64,000 nt of DNA from Xenorhabdus ehlersii (lineage in GTDB: Bacteria; Pseudomonadota; Gammaproteobacteria; Enterobacterales; Enterobacteriaceae). The first letter of the stretch is position 1; each line of letters begins with the position of its first letter. The notes beneath the pieces were generated by a model. That model worked only from the letters and a program-made list of their open reading frames with translations. It was not told where the DNA came from and ran no database searches. Location of the stretch: contig NZ_RAQI01000002.1 of NCBI RefSeq assembly GCF_003610465.1, forward strand, positions 877,921 through 941,920, in the 5' to 3' direction. Made by a program: the position numbers and the translations under genes. Below are positions 17,762-29,590 of this stretch, one piece after another.

Positions 17762-18412
17762 TTAGTTATCAATATCTTTATCGATAGTGACAGAAGATAA
17801 ATAGTTAAGCAATGCGATATCGTTATCGACCCCCAGTTTTATCATGGCTGATTTCTTCTGACTACTAATTGTCTTAATACTACGATTAAGTTTTTTGGCA
17901 ATATCAGTAACAAGAAAACCTTCAGCAAATAAACGTAGGACTTCGCTCTCTTTAGGAGATAAACGCTTATCTCCATATCCATTGGCATTAACCTTTTCAA
18001 GTAACTTGGAAACACTTTCAGGCGTAAACTGCTTCCCCTTTTGCAAAGCAGAAAGTGCTTTAGGCAAATCTGTTGGTGCTCCTTGCTTTAACACGATTCC
18101 CTCAATATCAAGCTCAAGTATAGCACTTAAAATAGCCGGATTATTGTTCATTGTAAGAACAATGATTGCCAATGTTGGGTAATGACGTTTAATATATTTT
18201 ATCAGGGTGATACCATCACCATATTTATCCCCAGGCATTGACAAGTCTGTTATGAGAACATTTGCTTCTATATGTGGCAAGCTATTAATGAGCGTCGTTG
18301 AATTTTCAAATTCACCGACTACATTAATCCACTCAATTTGTTCAAGTGACTTGCGGATGCCAAACAAAACGATGGGATGGTCATCGGCAATAATGACATT
18401 AAGGTTATTCAT
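17762..18412 (-). CDS. rcsB: Rcs phosphorelay response regulator
   Basis: 216 residues starting 'MNNLNVIIADDHPIVLFG'. Receiver domain with phospho-Asp in 'NVLITDLSMPGDKYGDG' and a C-terminal LuxR-type helix-turn-helix ('KRLSPKESEVLRLFAEGF', 'IAKKLNRSIKTISSQK'). It activates capsule, biofilm and stress genes and represses motility genes; in Xenorhabdus and Photorhabdus the pathway is linked to virulence. The ATG is 1 bp past the rcsD stop, so translation is probably coupled. Confidence 0.98.
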   Translation of the reverse strand: MNNLNVIIADDHPIVLFGIRKSLEQIEWINVVGEFENSTTLINSLPHIEANVLITDLSMPGDKYGDGITLIKYIKRHYPTLAIIVLTMNNNPAILSAILELDIEGIVLKQGAPTDLPKALSALQKGKQFTPESVSKLLEKVNANGYGDKRLSPKESEVLRLFAEGFLVTDIAKKLNRSIKTISSQKKSAMIKLGVDNDIALLNYLSSVTIDKDIDN

Positions 18413-18413
18413 A

Positions 18414-21155
18414 TTATTGGTTACCTTGCTGCAACAGCTTTGTGATAAAGGAATCAATGAGGCTGATGCTATTTTTGATTTCTACTTCATTATTGTCTGC
18501 TATGTGTTTTTCCAACGCCTCACATGATGACCTAAGAAATTTCAAATCCAACATAGCAAACGCACCCTTAAGGCGGTGTACCGTTTGCGAAAGTGATATC
18601 AAATCATGTCGTTCTATATCAATATACAGTCTGGTAATGTCCATAGGTACTGTCTCTATAAACAATTTCCTGTAGTCGCTGTTTGCCAACTGAGTTTGAT
18701 AACTTCTGAGGATATTGCCAATACTGCTATCAACATTATCAATTAAATCAATATATTTAATTAAATCACCTGCTGGTTTAGAGATGTCATAAATTTCTCT
18801 GGATCCATCTAAACTGAAATTTTCTTCAATCAGAAACGATATTGCATTGATAACATCATCAGCAAGATTGTAATTGCACTGAACCATTCCTGGCTTCAAC
18901 TGCTTAAATCCTGCTAAGCTCCCCACTAATAATATAGTTGGTTTTTCCTGTTTGTACTGCTTTTCTTCTTTGTACTGCCTATCCGTAAGGATAATATCGT
19001 ACTCTTCCGTAATGCCCTCTTTTCTTTTATCAAAATATACTGCACCATAATTATTGAGATAAGTATGGACGATTTTGCTGATCTCAGGGTTATGGATATC
19101 AATTAAAACCGTGATCCCTTCCAAAAGTTGGGGAGTCTCGCTATTTTCATCATGTTGCGATAAGAGCAAATTGATAACATAATGCGTTCCCAGCCCCAAC
19201 TTGCTTTTAATATCAAGGCTTCCTCCCATTCTTTTACTCAACTGATTACATAAATAAAAAGTCATGTCAGAATGGGTAGAGTACTTATCTTCCACTGATT
19301 GGTTCAGAAAAGGATAATTTAAGCTGGTTAGATCTCTTTCACTTAAACCAGTGCCACTATCCATCAACTCAATCTGAATATGGTTGTCATATTTACCTGA
19401 GCTATTAACAACCAATGATATTTTACCATAACTGGTCGTCGTTATTGCATAATTAAACAACAATGTAACAATTTTACTTAATGCAACCTCATCTCCTATG
19501 AATAAAGATTCACGAGAAATATTAAAGTGATAATAAACCCTCAAACCTTTGGCATTTAATATCGGCAAAGAGACTTTCAAAATATCTTCCAACCGTGAAG
19601 ATAGGGAAAATATTTCATTATCTGGCTGCCAATCCCCCAGTTCTAATTCATTGAGTAACGAAATGTTTTCAAGCCATTCAGTGATATATTTTGATTTATC
19701 TAATAACTTGTCCAATAACTTTTGCTCATTTTCATCTTGTGATAATAGCTGCAATTGGTTGGCAATATCATTAATATTATTAATGGGATTTTTTATTTCA
19801 TTATTAATATTTGAAAGCATAGAACGCCTGCTCTGAATACTTTTATCATATTCCCGATGGGCAAATTGCAATCGCTTACTTGCCATGAATTCCTGATCTT
19901 TGTCTTGTAGTAAAAATAAGTAAGTTTCTGGTAATAAGCCATTGTTATATATTTTTACTTCATAAACTGCTTCATCAATGGATGCCTGAATTACACCATG
20001 ATGTTGTTGTGCCATTGCCATAACTTTATTCAAATCCAGATGAGGCATCAACTGCTCTGCAACTTTATTAATTATCATTATCTGATTTGATTCAAAATCA
20101 TAAACAACGACTCCAATAGGAATATTAGAGATAATATCCCTATTTAGGGCATCTTTAATTTTCAGTTCATGATCCATGGAAGCATTCGGTGCAATATATC
20201 GCCTACGGATATAAAATAACCCACTCAAAGAAAACAGAAAGAAAAGCAATATAGAAAGCAAAAGCCAGACATTCCTGAGCAACAAATCTACAATCAGCGC
20301 CTTCAGTGGGACTTGGTAAATCAATTTATATGGCACGACATCAAGAGGCTGAGAAAATTCTAGCCAAAAACCGCTCAATGAAACCTCAACTTTATCGGAA
20401 GTCTCAGGTTCATGTAAGTTGAGCGTATTCAAACGGAAATTTGCTGGCGACATATCAACCGGCAAAAGGTTATTAATGGGTAAATCAAAAGCAATAATAG
20501 TGGTTAATTGCCCTGTTGCATTAAATGCAGCTTTATAGGTGTAGAAATAAATATTTTCACTACGCAATACATTAATGGAGGAAATGCTCTCTTTTTCCTC
20601 CAAAGTGGAAGACTGATCCAACATCTCGGTGCGTTTGGTTTCAGGGTTCAGAGTCAGATAGCTCTCTTTGAATCTGATTTCTGGTTTTAAAATCGGATAG
20701 GTGGTTATCAATAACAAATTATTATCTTGCCCATTGAGGTAGTACATAGACAAGTATTCATTATGAGGCCCCCAGAGAATATCCAAATAGCTAGATAAGT
20801 ACTGAGCAAGCTGGACACTCGAGTCGTTATATTGACCAAAAATAATGGCATCAACAGACTGATAACGATTTTCTAGCCAATAGACATCGGGACGCAATTT
20901 AAACAATGGCGTATTCTCCTGAGAGGAGATTGGCAGAGTATTTGACTGCTCAAAAATATGACTTGCATGGTAACGATAATCTTTAATCTGCAATCTCATC
21001 TTAGCGGTTACACTACTGATAGCATATTTTTTCTCCATCAACCAAATATCAAAATAGTTATACCCGAATAAAAATAGAGACGTAAAAAGCAAAGTAACAA
21101 ATAACGCGTAAAAACGAGGAATAGCGGATGGCTTGATAGGTGGTTGTTTATACAT
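18414..21155 (-). CDS. rcsD: Rcs phosphotransfer protein
   Basis: 913 residues, start 'MYKQPPIKPSAIPRFYALF'. Two membrane segments (near residues 15-35 and 295-315) enclose a periplasmic domain. A kinase-like region follows, in which the usual phospho-His box is replaced ('LSNINNEIKNPINNI'), so it should not autophosphorylate. The active site is the C-terminal HPt domain, His in 'VHRLKGAFAMLDLKFL'. It relays phosphate from RcsC to RcsB and is the site of IgaA contact in other enterobacteria. First gene of the rcsD-rcsB unit. Confidence 0.96.
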   Translation of the reverse strand: MYKQPPIKPSAIPRFYALFVTLLFTSLFLFGYNYFDIWLMEKKYAISSVTAKMRLQIKDYRYHASHIFEQSNTLPISSQENTPLFKLRPDVYWLENRYQSVDAIIFGQYNDSSVQLAQYLSSYLDILWGPHNEYLSMYYLNGQDNNLLLITTYPILKPEIRFKESYLTLNPETKRTEMLDQSSTLEEKESISSINVLRSENIYFYTYKAAFNATGQLTTIIAFDLPINNLLPVDMSPANFRLNTLNLHEPETSDKVEVSLSGFWLEFSQPLDVVPYKLIYQVPLKALIVDLLLRNVWLLLSILLFFLFSLSGLFYIRRRYIAPNASMDHELKIKDALNRDIISNIPIGVVVYDFESNQIMIINKVAEQLMPHLDLNKVMAMAQQHHGVIQASIDEAVYEVKIYNNGLLPETYLFLLQDKDQEFMASKRLQFAHREYDKSIQSRRSMLSNINNEIKNPINNINDIANQLQLLSQDENEQKLLDKLLDKSKYITEWLENISLLNELELGDWQPDNEIFSLSSRLEDILKVSLPILNAKGLRVYYHFNISRESLFIGDEVALSKIVTLLFNYAITTTSYGKISLVVNSSGKYDNHIQIELMDSGTGLSERDLTSLNYPFLNQSVEDKYSTHSDMTFYLCNQLSKRMGGSLDIKSKLGLGTHYVINLLLSQHDENSETPQLLEGITVLIDIHNPEISKIVHTYLNNYGAVYFDKRKEGITEEYDIILTDRQYKEEKQYKQEKPTILLVGSLAGFKQLKPGMVQCNYNLADDVINAISFLIEENFSLDGSREIYDISKPAGDLIKYIDLIDNVDSSIGNILRSYQTQLANSDYRKLFIETVPMDITRLYIDIERHDLISLSQTVHRLKGAFAMLDLKFLRSSCEALEKHIADNNEVEIKNSISLIDSFITKLLQQGNQ

Positions 21156-21327
21156 TCTTTGGATAGTTGCCTTTAGTATGAATATATTTTGGTCAATTCG
21201 ATATCAACCCGTCGATAAATAAGCCGGTGTACTGTGCTTAATATTAGCAGGTTAGCGAATAAAAAGGCCATTACAGATCGAAGATTGAGCAAACAGTGAA
21301 AAAACATAATTTTTTTTCTTTAGGGGC

Positions 21328-21356
21328 TAGACACATCAAAATGATATAGGCATAAT
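21328..21356 (+). promoter_or_regulatory. promoter of the tRNA-Ser/tRNA-Thr operon
   Basis: TAGACA, 17-bp spacer, CATAAT, followed by a GC-rich stretch (CTCGCGCC) before the first tRNA base, the discriminator type seen in stringently controlled stable RNA promoters. Confidence 0.6.
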
Positions 21357-21366
21357 CTCGCGCCAT

Positions 21367-21454
<88 letters not shown>

Positions 21455-21460
21455 AATTTC

Positions 21461-21536
<76 letters not shown>

Positions 21537-21542
21537 TACAAG

Positions 21543-21586
21543 AACCCGTTATTTCCCGTAACCAATCGGTGAAATAGCGGGTTTTT
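21543..21586 (+). terminator. tRNA operon terminator
   Basis: AACCCGTTATTTC and GAAATAGCGGGTT pair (one G-T) around a 15-nt loop, followed by a T run, 6 bp after the tRNA-Thr CCA. The remaining DNA up to tyrP (21587-21820) shows no gene. Confidence 0.85.
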
Positions 21587-21824
21587 ACTTTATACACCCA
21601 ACAAAATCTCCCGCATATATTCCCTGTCTATCTTCTCAATTTACTACTTTATTGGCCTGGTTATCTGACCTCTCATATCCAAACGACAAAGTCCTTTGAC
21701 ATACTAATAAATTATGTTACTCAACAAAGAAGTTTCTGATTGCTTTTTAACTTAATATGCTTCTGTTTTCTCCTTTTTACATAAATTATACATATCGATA
21801 ACGGATTATAAGCACCACCCAATG

Positions 21825-21865
21825 TGTAATTATTTGTTTACACCTTGTGTACTATAGATTTGACA
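21825..21865 (+). promoter_or_regulatory. two TyrR boxes upstream of tyrP
   Basis: TGTAAT-N6-TTTACA at 21825-21842 is one mismatch from the TyrR consensus TGTAAA-N6-TTTACA. A weaker box TGTACT-N6-TTGACA lies at 21848-21865, centres 23 bp apart. A strong plus weak box pair is the arrangement known at E. coli tyrP, where TyrR activates with Phe and represses with Tyr. Regulation here is inferred. Confidence 0.65.
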
Positions 21866-21934
21866 GACATAAATCAATCATTTAACCTGCGGGTCTTATA
21901 ACTATTTCTCAACATATTCAGAAATGAGGATCGC

Positions 21935-23140
21935 GTGAAAAATCGCACTATTGGCAGTATTTTTATCGTTGCTGGAACGACGATTGGCGCAGGGATGTTA
22001 GCAATGCCATTGGCAACGGCGGGTGTGGGGTTTGGAACTACATTTGCTATGTTAGTCGTTCTGTGGGCTTTAATGAGTTATACAGCACTCTTGCTCGTAG
22101 AAGTGTATCAACATAATAAATTTAACACTGGATTAGGGACTATCGCGAAACGCTACCTTGGGTTAGGTGGGCAGGTGTTGACTGGCTTCAGTATGCTTTT
22201 CCTTATGTATGCCCTGACAACGGCTTATATTAGTGGTGCGGGTGAATTACTGGCGACTTCCCTCTCTTCTTGGTTGGATAAACCTATTTCTGTCTCTGCC
22301 GGGATCAGCATTTTTACCATTATTGGTGGTGGGATAGTCTGTATTGGTACCCAATCTGTCGATTTTATTAACCGCCTGTTGTTTACCGCTAAAATTGTTT
22401 TTCTGGTGATCGTACTCGGCGTAATGATGCCTCATGTTGATAAAATCAACCTCATTTCCATGCCTATTGAGCAAGGATTAGCACTCTCTGCCATCCCGGT
22501 TATTTTTACTTCATTCGGATTTCACGGTAGTGTGCCAAGTATCGTTGCCTATATGGGAGGAGATACCAACAAGCTACGGAAAATCTTTATCATCGGTAGT
22601 GCCATACCACTGTTAGCCTATATTCTGTGGCAATTGGTAACACTCGGCGCTATTTCTTCAAATACATTTGTAGGTATTCTTGCACAAGAATCTGGCCTAA
22701 ATGGGTTATTGAAAGCGGTGAGAGAAATTGTCGCTTCACCCAAAGTGGAGTTTGCCGTTCATCTGTTTGCCGATCTTGCGCTAGCCACCTCATTTCTCGG
22801 TGTTGCCTTAGGGTTATTTGATTACCTTGCTGACCTTTTTAAGCGCCGCAATCACGCCAAAGGGCGTTTACAAACAGGGTTAATGACTTTTGCTCCACCA
22901 TTGCTCTGTGCATTGTATTACCCTAATTTTGTTATGGCACTGACATTTGCGGCTGTTGCCCTCTCCATTCTCGCATTGTTATTACCTTGCCTGCTGGTTT
23001 GGCGTAGCCGTGATGAAAACAAAGAAGGTTATCGTGTCAAAGGAGGTAAACCAGCATTAGTCTTTGTGTTCCTGTGTGGGCTTGCAGTTATTACCATTCA
23101 AATTGGTATTGTTACAGGTATACTGCCAAACATAGGGTAA
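21935..23140 (+). CDS. tyrP: tyrosine-specific proton symporter
   Basis: 401 residues from a GTG start preceded by ATGAGGATCGC. Aromatic amino acid permease family (HAAAP), eleven or so membrane helices, N-terminus '[20 protein letters not shown]' nearly the same as E. coli TyrP, with '[13 protein letters not shown]' in TM1, '[19 protein letters not shown]' and '[18 protein letters not shown]'. It imports tyrosine across the inner membrane. Tyrosine supply matters for the stilbene, melanin-like and peptide products of this bacterial group, but that link is inference. TyrR boxes upstream agree with the assignment. Confidence 0.97.
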   Translation: MKNRTIGSIFIVAGTTIGAGMLAMPLATAGVGFGTTFAMLVVLWALMSYTALLLVEVYQHNKFNTGLGTIAKRYLGLGGQVLTGFSMLFLMYALTTAYISGAGELLATSLSSWLDKPISVSAGISIFTIIGGGIVCIGTQSVDFINRLLFTAKIVFLVIVLGVMMPHVDKINLISMPIEQGLALSAIPVIFTSFGFHGSVPSIVAYMGGDTNKLRKIFIIGSAIPLLAYILWQLVTLGAISSNTFVGILAQESGLNGLLKAVREIVASPKVEFAVHLFADLALATSFLGVALGLFDYLADLFKRRNHAKGRLQTGLMTFAPPLLCALYYPNFVMALTFAAVALSILALLLPCLLVWRSRDENKEGYRVKGGKPALVFVFLCGLAVITIQIGIVTGILPNIG

Positions 23141-23153
23141 GTTTATCTTGTCT

Positions 23154-23189
23154 AAGGTTATCCGCATAAGTGTTAATGCAGATAACCTT
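23154..23189. terminator. hairpin after tyrP
   Basis: AAGGTTATCCGCAT and ATGCAGATAACCTT form a stem with one mismatch between the convergent tyrP and yfaZ genes. No strong T tract follows. Confidence 0.5.
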
Positions 23190-23206
23190 GCAGCATTTTC
23201 GTCTAA

Positions 23207-23749
23207 TTAAAAACTCAAACCAACGCCAACATAAAAACCATCGGAAACCTTGTTATTACGATTACCATGACTACCCCGTATGTCAATGACACGGTAGCCA
23301 ACATCTACACTCAGGGGTTTGAAAAATGTATAACGTGCTCCTCCTGTAGCCTCAGTATAAGAATCCATTCCTGACGTTAAGCCTGATGGCGAACCGTAAG
23401 CCTCACCATACAGGGATAAAGAAGAAGTCACGGCCCAACTAAGGCCAGCACCTACAGCCAATGCAGCGCCATCTTTCCCATCTTTGGGGGACAAATAAAG
23501 TCCTTTTGCGCCGACGTTTGCAGCTAATGGACCAAATGGCAGACCGAAGCCTAAACCTAAACTACCAAGCTGGCCATTGTGATCACTGCGAGTCCAGTTA
23601 CCCGTCAGAGACAGGCCAGCATATTTATCACCAATCCCCACTGAGGTGCTTGTGCTGTGTTTTCCCACCTGAGCATCTATAGAGAGAGCATTTGCTGAGC
23701 CAGCTATAAAAAACAAACTAGCGGCACCAATAGCAAAAAAACCTTTCAT
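23207..23749 (-). CDS. yfaZ: YfaZ-family outer membrane beta-barrel protein
   Basis: 180 residues. Signal peptide 'MKGFFAIGAASLFFIAGSANA', then alternating beta-strand pattern ('AGLSLTGNWTRSDHNGQLG', 'GLGFGLPFGPLAANVGAKG', 'GGARYTFFKPLSVDVGYR') ending in aromatic Phe ('VGVGLSF'), as expected for an outer membrane barrel. It aligns over its length with E. coli YfaZ, whose role is not known. Located beside the men operon, close to the E. coli arrangement. Confidence 0.92.
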   Translation of the reverse strand: MKGFFAIGAASLFFIAGSANALSIDAQVGKHSTSTSVGIGDKYAGLSLTGNWTRSDHNGQLGSLGLGFGLPFGPLAANVGAKGLYLSPKDGKDGAALAVGAGLSWAVTSSLSLYGEAYGSPSGLTSGMDSYTEATGGARYTFFKPLSVDVGYRVIDIRGSHGNRNNKVSDGFYVGVGLSF

Positions 23750-23873
23750 AATCTTGTCCTTTAATTATTCAATGCCTATATGAGCTAAGATATTGTACTT
23801 AAACCGACGTGACGTTATAGATGATAAAAAGCAAGGAAATGTTTAGATTCATAAAGATATGTAATTAACGTTA

Positions 23874-25295
23874 TCATTTATTATGTTTACTATTTATCTC
23901 TGTTACCCATTGCTTAACTTGTTGGCGCGAAACCTTTATTCCTCCATTTTTCAGTTGTGCAGGTAACACATAGCAGGCAATAGGCCGCTGAAAAGCTGCG
24001 GTTTTATCCGTAAGCCAATCAATAAGTGTTTCTGTTAGCGCAGGATATTGAGTTTCAATTACCGCTACTGGCCGATGACCGAATTCAATATCAGGAATGG
24101 GAACAACAAAACTCTGTTCAATTTGAGGATGTTGGTTAATGATCCGCTCAATATCTTCTGGCTGGATACCCTCCCCACCACTGAAAAATTGGTTATCGAG
24201 GCGCCCTACAATCCGTAACTCCCCCTGTTCAAATACGCCTCGATCCCGGGTCGAAAACCATCCTTCGTTATCTGCCAATGGCTGCAATTCCCCATTAAAC
24301 CAATAACCACTCGCAATACTATCAGCACGGATCTGAATTTCTTCATCGACTAAGCGAATGGACTTTCCAGGGAGTGGATTACCTACCCCGGGCAGCTCAT
24401 CAGCCCGTTTTGCGCAAACAGTTGATGCTATTTCTGTCAGCCCATAGCCACACCAGCAACGAATACCTAATTCTTCAGCCCGCTGGGTCAGCGACGTCGG
24501 TATCATAGCACCTCCCAATAACACTTCTTTTAATGTCAATGAATAGTTATGGGGTTGTTCCAGCAAACGCCACAGTTGGGTAGGTACAAGTGATGCATGG
24601 GTACAACCTGACAGCGCACGATCCAACGGATGTAAATCCCGCAGCACTAATGTTGCTCCTGTTTGTAACCAACGCCAAAGGATCCCTTGGCCTGAAACAT
24701 GAAACAGAGGCAATGACAGTAACCAACTATCATCTGGCTGAAAATCCATGCGGGAAAGAATGCCTTGTGCGCTGGCAAGATGAGCGCCAATGGAATGTAC
24801 CGCAGCTTTAGGCAATCCAGAAGAGCCGGAGGTCAGGATCATGCTGGCAGGACGTTGACTTTCCCACAACACCAATAGGTTGTTTTTTGCCCGCCGATCA
24901 TGTTTCGCCGGAAACTTTTGTTGCCAGTCAAGTATCTTAACTGGCATAACAGGCGAAGGTGAGTCCGTGAAATCCACTCCATAATCCATATTGAGATGAG
25001 GCAATAGCTCCACCAACAACCGATCAGGTAACTGAGGATTAAGAGGTAACGCTCTGGCGCCACATCGCAGGACAGCCAGGTAACACAACAGAAGTTCCGC
25101 GCTGTTCTTGCCTCTCAGGATCACACCTCTACCTTCCACAACACCCTGTTGGTGGAAATGGACAGCAATAGCATTGATGCTTTGCGTTAATTGATGCCAG
25201 GTTAGTTGCTCATCATATAACTGAATAGCCTGTTTTTCAGGCAAGGCCGTAGCCCAATGCTGCCACGGCCATTGAATCCACTCTATTACTGACAT
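23874..25295 (-). CDS. menE: o-succinylbenzoate-CoA ligase
   Basis: 473-residue acyl-adenylating enzyme. P-loop-like '[17 protein letters not shown]', '[13 protein letters not shown]' and '[20 protein letters not shown]' are the AMP-binding signature motifs; a C-terminal Lys in '[13 protein letters not shown]' fits the catalytic lysine. It activates o-succinylbenzoate with CoA in menaquinone synthesis. Last gene of menDHBCE; its start overlaps menC by 10 bp. Confidence 0.96.
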   Translation of the reverse strand: MSVIEWIQWPWQHWATALPEKQAIQLYDEQLTWHQLTQSINAIAVHFHQQGVVEGRGVILRGKNSAELLLCYLAVLRCGARALPLNPQLPDRLLVELLPHLNMDYGVDFTDSPSPVMPVKILDWQQKFPAKHDRRAKNNLLVLWESQRPASMILTSGSSGLPKAAVHSIGAHLASAQGILSRMDFQPDDSWLLSLPLFHVSGQGILWRWLQTGATLVLRDLHPLDRALSGCTHASLVPTQLWRLLEQPHNYSLTLKEVLLGGAMIPTSLTQRAEELGIRCWCGYGLTEIASTVCAKRADELPGVGNPLPGKSIRLVDEEIQIRADSIASGYWFNGELQPLADNEGWFSTRDRGVFEQGELRIVGRLDNQFFSGGEGIQPEDIERIINQHPQIEQSFVVPIPDIEFGHRPVAVIETQYPALTETLIDWLTDKTAAFQRPIACYVLPAQLKNGGIKVSRQQVKQWVTEINSKHNK

Positions 25296-26266
25296 TCACT
25301 ACTCCACACCATAGCCAGTTTATCCAGCATGACACACGGAATATTACTATCAGGCCAACAACGGATAAGTTGTGACTGGATAAGATCCAAAGTATCCAAG
25401 CCCGGAAGTGAATTAGGTGTGAGCCATTGAGTAAGACGAGCCAATTGTGTCAAACCAAAGCTACTTTCAATGCTGGAGCTAATCACTGCCTCTAACCCTA
25501 ACTGATGAGCTTCGATAATTAATTGACGGCAACGGCCAATACTGCCCACCAATGTTGGTTTGATGATAATGGCAGAGACGCCCTCCTGAGCTTCTACGGT
25601 AAAACCGGCTTCACGGACACTTTCATCCCATGCAATGGCGATACCCGTTTCACGAGCAAACGCCAGAGATTCTTCCCGGGTTTTGCAGGGTTCTTCAATA
25701 AAAGCAATTCGGTGCCGATAATCTGGATTGACATATTTAGCGAAGCCCTCTGCTTTTGTGCGTGTCCAACTGCGGTTAGCATCTAATCGCAACCGGAGAT
25801 CAGGCACTGCCTCAAGCATCACATTCACTACCATGCCATCCCGTACGGCTTCATACAGCCCAACTTTCACTTTAGCAATCTTATGGCCTGTCATACTTCC
25901 CAAACGCAGGATCACATCATCGGGATCGCCCGTACATAAAGGCGCCTTGCAATAATTGGCTGTTTCAGGCAACTCTCCCTGTAATTCAGCCAGTGCACAG
26001 CTCACGCCAAACGCAACGGAAGGACGATCGCTTTCTTCCGGTTGCGTGTCCAAACACCATTGTTGCAGCCATTTCACCGCCAATGTTTTAGCTTGTTCAA
26101 GCGTTTCATGGCTAAATTCAGGTAATGGGGAAATTTCTCCCCAACCATCTCGTCCATTTTCCTGTAAGTGCACCAAAAAACCGTCACGGGTTTTCAGGCG
26201 CTGATAACGCAAAATAATGCCTGCCTCCATGGGCAGGCTGAATTGGTATAAAGTCGCTTTACGCAT
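25286..26266 (-). CDS. menC: o-succinylbenzoate synthase
   Basis: 326 residues from '[20 protein letters not shown]', aligned with the E. coli start; a 23-residue upstream extension is unsupported. Enolase superfamily barrel with Lys in 'IAKVKVG', metal ligands Asp in 'LRLDANRSW', Glu in 'IAFIEEPC', Asp in 'IAWDESVRE', and Lys in '[10 protein letters not shown]'. It dehydrates SHCHC to o-succinylbenzoate. Separated from menB by 13 bp. Confidence 0.97.
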   Translation of the reverse strand: MRKATLYQFSLPMEAGIILRYQRLKTRDGFLVHLQENGRDGWGEISPLPEFSHETLEQAKTLAVKWLQQWCLDTQPEESDRPSVAFGVSCALAELQGELPETANYCKAPLCTGDPDDVILRLGSMTGHKIAKVKVGLYEAVRDGMVVNVMLEAVPDLRLRLDANRSWTRTKAEGFAKYVNPDYRHRIAFIEEPCKTREESLAFARETGIAIAWDESVREAGFTVEAQEGVSAIIIKPTLVGSIGRCRQLIIEAHQLGLEAVISSSIESSFGLTQLARLTQWLTPNSLPGLDTLDLIQSQLIRCWPDSNIPCVMLDKLAMVWSSECQ

Positions 26267-26279
26267 AATGGATGACAAC

Positions 26280-27137
26280 TTACGGATTACGCTTGAACTT
26301 ACTGAAATCAGGATGGCGTTTTTCGTTGAACGCATTGCGCCCTTCCTGCCCTTCTTCGGTCATGTAGAACAGCATGGTGGCATTGCCCGCCAATTCCTGT
26401 AAACCAGCCTGACCATCACAATCTGCGTTCAATGCCGCTTTCAGGCAACGCAACGCCATTGGGCTGTTTTCCAACATTTCACGACACCAGCGCACAGTCT
26501 CTTTTTCCAATTCGGCATAAGGTACAACAGTGTTTACCAATCCCATATCCAATGCTTCCTTAGCATTGTATTGGCGGCACAGGAACCAGATTTCGCGCGC
26601 CTTTTTCTGTCCTACGATCCGCGCCATATACGATGCTCCCCAGCCGCCATCGAAGGAACCGACTTTAGGGCCTGTTTGACCGAAAATGGCGTTATCCGCC
26701 GCGATAGTCAAATCACACATCAAATGCAGCACGTGCCCACCGCCAATGGCATAACCCGCAACCATAGCAACGACAGGTTTTGGGCAAGTACGGATCTGCC
26801 GCTGAAAATCTAATACATTCAGATGGTGTACTCCGTTGTCATCTTGATAACCACCATAATCGCCACGGATCTTTTGGTCGCCTCCAGCACAAAACGCTTT
26901 TTCCCCCATTCCCGTCAGAATAATCGCACCAATCTCCTCGTCATAACGAGCATCTGCCAACGCCTGAATCATCTCTTTGACGGTCAGGGGACGGAACGCA
27001 TTACGTACCTGTGGGCGATTAATCGTAATCCTGGCAATGCCGTCTGTGGATTTATGGTAGAGAATATCTTCAAACCCTTGGGAACAATCTTGCCATTCAA
27101 TAGGGGCATACAATTTTTCTTCGCTTGGGTAACGCAT
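26280..27137 (-). CDS. menB: 1,4-dihydroxy-2-naphthoyl-CoA synthase
   Basis: 285 residues, crotonase fold. Oxyanion-hole segments '[20 protein letters not shown]' and '[20 protein letters not shown]', and '[19 protein letters not shown]' with the conserved Asp. It closes the second ring of menaquinone from o-succinylbenzoyl-CoA. Length and order in the operon agree with E. coli. Confidence 0.98.
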   Translation of the reverse strand: MRYPSEEKLYAPIEWQDCSQGFEDILYHKSTDGIARITINRPQVRNAFRPLTVKEMIQALADARYDEEIGAIILTGMGEKAFCAGGDQKIRGDYGGYQDDNGVHHLNVLDFQRQIRTCPKPVVAMVAGYAIGGGHVLHLMCDLTIAADNAIFGQTGPKVGSFDGGWGASYMARIVGQKKAREIWFLCRQYNAKEALDMGLVNTVVPYAELEKETVRWCREMLENSPMALRCLKAALNADCDGQAGLQELAGNATMLFYMTEEGQEGRNAFNEKRHPDFSKFKRNP

Positions 27138-27149
27138 TATTGTGTTTCC

Positions 27150-27920
27150 TTAACCAAAAAGTGATAAAAAACAGTTCACTGCGCTGGCAAAAGCCACAGG
27201 ATTGCCATAATGAGCATTATGTCCAACTTGAGGAATCGTTGTTAATGGCAGTGTATATTGCTGCGCTATGCTCTGGAATTTACGATCATTTTCCCCACAT
27301 GAGTAAGAGAAAGGAATCGATATGTGTTGTAAAGCAGGAACTAGCCAAGGTTGGTATCCTAAAGAGGTATTTTCCAGCATATCTGCGATACGATCTCCCC
27401 TGTTTTGACTGCGCAGATGAATAAGTTGCTCACGTTGTGCCGTCGTTAAATCAGCAAATATCGGTTGTTGATACCAATCAGGCAAAACTGACATCATTGG
27501 CTCTTGACGAAAACGCTGTGCCCAATGCTGATCATTGCGTAACCGCATATCACGCTCCTGCCGGGAAAACAGCCCCGGATTTCCTCCTTCCACCAGCAAC
27601 CCGCGCAAGCCATTTTGTTTGCCATAGAGCGCATGGTACATGGCAATTCGTCCTCCCAGTGAATAGCCAATCAAACAGTAATCATTGATTGGATACTCGG
27701 CCAGAGTGGCTATCAGCAATTCACTCATCTCGGCAAAACCGCCGGTCAAATTCGCATCGACGGAATTACCGTGCCCCGGTAAATCAACAACCAATGAAGG
27801 ATATCGATCACAAGCACTCACGACAGGAGACCAATCGTCGCCGCTTCCCAATAATCCATGCAACCAAACTAACCATGTCCCTTGATTATGTGTATGAAAT
27901 GTCCGACAGTTTAGTTTCAC
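27150..27920 (-). CDS. menH: SHCHC synthase (alpha/beta hydrolase)
   Basis: 256 residues if translation starts at the GTG at 27920, which overlaps the menD stop as GTGA and follows AGGTGG; a longer ATG start at 27956 would add 12 residues without homology. Catalytic Ser in '[14 protein letters not shown]', His in '[13 protein letters not shown]', Asp in 'SCGENDRKF', and '[10 protein letters not shown]' after the first strand. It eliminates pyruvate from SEPHCHC in menaquinone synthesis. Confidence 0.95.
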   Translation of the reverse strand: MKLNCRTFHTHNQGTWLVWLHGLLGSGDDWSPVVSACDRYPSLVVDLPGHGNSVDANLTGGFAEMSELLIATLAEYPINDYCLIGYSLGGRIAMYHALYGKQNGLRGLLVEGGNPGLFSRQERDMRLRNDQHWAQRFRQEPMMSVLPDWYQQPIFADLTTAQREQLIHLRSQNRGDRIADMLENTSLGYQPWLVPALQHISIPFSYSCGENDRKFQSIAQQYTLPLTTIPQVGHNAHYGNPVAFASAVNCFLSLFG

Positions 27921-29590
27921 AAAGCCGCCACCTGTTTTAGCAGTTCTTGCAGGCATACCGCTCCTGCATTGCCTGGAACCTTTAACTCAACCAATGTTGT
28001 CTCTTTACGATCCCATACTTGTTGGGCACACCGTTTTAATTCCGACCAATTTTGTGGTGCCGCATAATTCAGGCCGAACATAGCAGCAACATGATCAAAA
28101 TTGACATCTTGCGGCATACAGTAAAAACGCTGGCGTTCTTCCTGCGGTGTTGGTAATAGAGAAAAAATCTGCCCGCCATTATTATTCATTATGATCAATA
28201 ACATAGGAGCAGAAAGATTGCGTAATAAAGCCAGGCTATTCAGATCATAGAGGGCAGAGATATCACCTATAATCGTGAGTGTCGGTTTATTGGTTGTCCG
28301 TTGTACACCTGCTGCGGTCGCGATCAAGCCATCTATACCACTGGCACCTCGGTTACTGTAAACCGGATAACCCACGGGAAGCTGCCCTAAAGCATCAACC
28401 AAACGCACAATCAAGCTATTGCCGACAAACAATTGGCCCTGCTCTGGCAACAATTGATGCAATTGATGCGCAACCGCTGCCTCGCTGAATTCTCCCGTCA
28501 ACTTTGTTTCAACACATTTAAACGCGCTTTTTGACCATGAATGCAATTCATGTGCCCAAGGTGCTTGTGAATATGCGGGATGTTCCCGTAACCAATCAGT
28601 CACACTGCAAGTGAATTTGCGCCCTCTATGGTTTGCAGGATCAAGCCTGCCGACAATGGGATCGACAATCCAATACTGCTCAGGTTGGCATTTAGCCCGC
28701 CACTGCAACAGTCGCTTGCCAGTCAGGCTGGCGCCAAATTGGATCACCAATTGCCCTTGCGCCAGAATCTCCTGAGTGCGGGAGTGAGTGAGCCATAAAT
28801 CTGCATATGGCAAAGGCTGCCCCGTTTGGGACAACACATCACCAATAAGCGGCCATCCCATCTCTTTTGCCCACTGGGCAACATATTTCCCCTCTTCTGC
28901 ACTCATTCTCCCTGCCAGTACAATCCCCTGTTTTTTCTGCCAAATATCCCAATCAACGGCCTTGATGGTGGTATGCATTTCTGGCTGAGTCAACCACGGT
29001 TCATTCCCTTGCCACCAATCCCCCAATGTTTGCAACCAATCTTGATGCGCTGTCATCTCATTACCATACAAAGGCTCCGCAAACGGGCAATTAATATGTA
29101 GAGCACCTTGTTTCAGATTTGACATTGCATTATCGATGGAAGAAACCAACCAACTGGCAGGAATCTCTGTGGTTGGTCGTGGCAGTGCTAAAGTTTGCGC
29201 GGGATGAGAAGCAAAAATGCCTACCTGACGAATAGCTTGATTGGCACCACAATCGATTAATTCAGACGGCCTATCCGCGGTGAGAAATACCAATCGTTCT
29301 CCCGTCAAGCCCGCTTCAATTAAAGAAGGGTACAAATTGGCAACTGCCGTTCCAGACGTCACAATAACCGCAATCGGCTCTTTGCCCGCTTTTGCCAATC
29401 CTAAGGCCAAATAGCCCAACCCACGCTCATCAAAATGAGTATGACAGATCAACTTATGGTTTTCTGCGGCAGCCAATGTCAATGATGTTGAACGAGAGCC
29501 GGGAGCAATGCAGACATGACGCAATCCGTGGCGGGTTAATGCTTCCAATAAAAGTTCCGCCCAGCGGCGGTTGAGTGCGCTGTTTGACAT
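27917..29590 (-). CDS. menD: SEPHCHC synthase (thiamine diphosphate enzyme)
   Basis: 557 residues from '[20 protein letters not shown]', the conserved start (12 extra residues upstream are not). Seen: '[19 protein letters not shown]', catalytic Glu in '[14 protein letters not shown]', substrate Arg/Ser stretch '[14 protein letters not shown]' and the ThDP motif from '[11 protein letters not shown]' to '[12 protein letters not shown]'. It joins 2-oxoglutarate to isochorismate. First gene of the operon here; menF (isochorismate synthase), which precedes menD in E. coli, is not present. Confidence 0.97.
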   Translation of the reverse strand: MSNSALNRRWAELLLEALTRHGLRHVCIAPGSRSTSLTLAAAENHKLICHTHFDERGLGYLALGLAKAGKEPIAVIVTSGTAVANLYPSLIEAGLTGERLVFLTADRPSELIDCGANQAIRQVGIFASHPAQTLALPRPTTEIPASWLVSSIDNAMSNLKQGALHINCPFAEPLYGNEMTAHQDWLQTLGDWWQGNEPWLTQPEMHTTIKAVDWDIWQKKQGIVLAGRMSAEEGKYVAQWAKEMGWPLIGDVLSQTGQPLPYADLWLTHSRTQEILAQGQLVIQFGASLTGKRLLQWRAKCQPEQYWIVDPIVGRLDPANHRGRKFTCSVTDWLREHPAYSQAPWAHELHSWSKSAFKCVETKLTGEFSEAAVAHQLHQLLPEQGQLFVGNSLIVRLVDALGQLPVGYPVYSNRGASGIDGLIATAAGVQRTTNKPTLTIIGDISALYDLNSLALLRNLSAPMLLIIMNNNGGQIFSLLPTPQEERQRFYCMPQDVNFDHVAAMFGLNYAAPQNWSELKRCAQQVWDRKETTLVELKVPGNAGAVCLQELLKQVAAL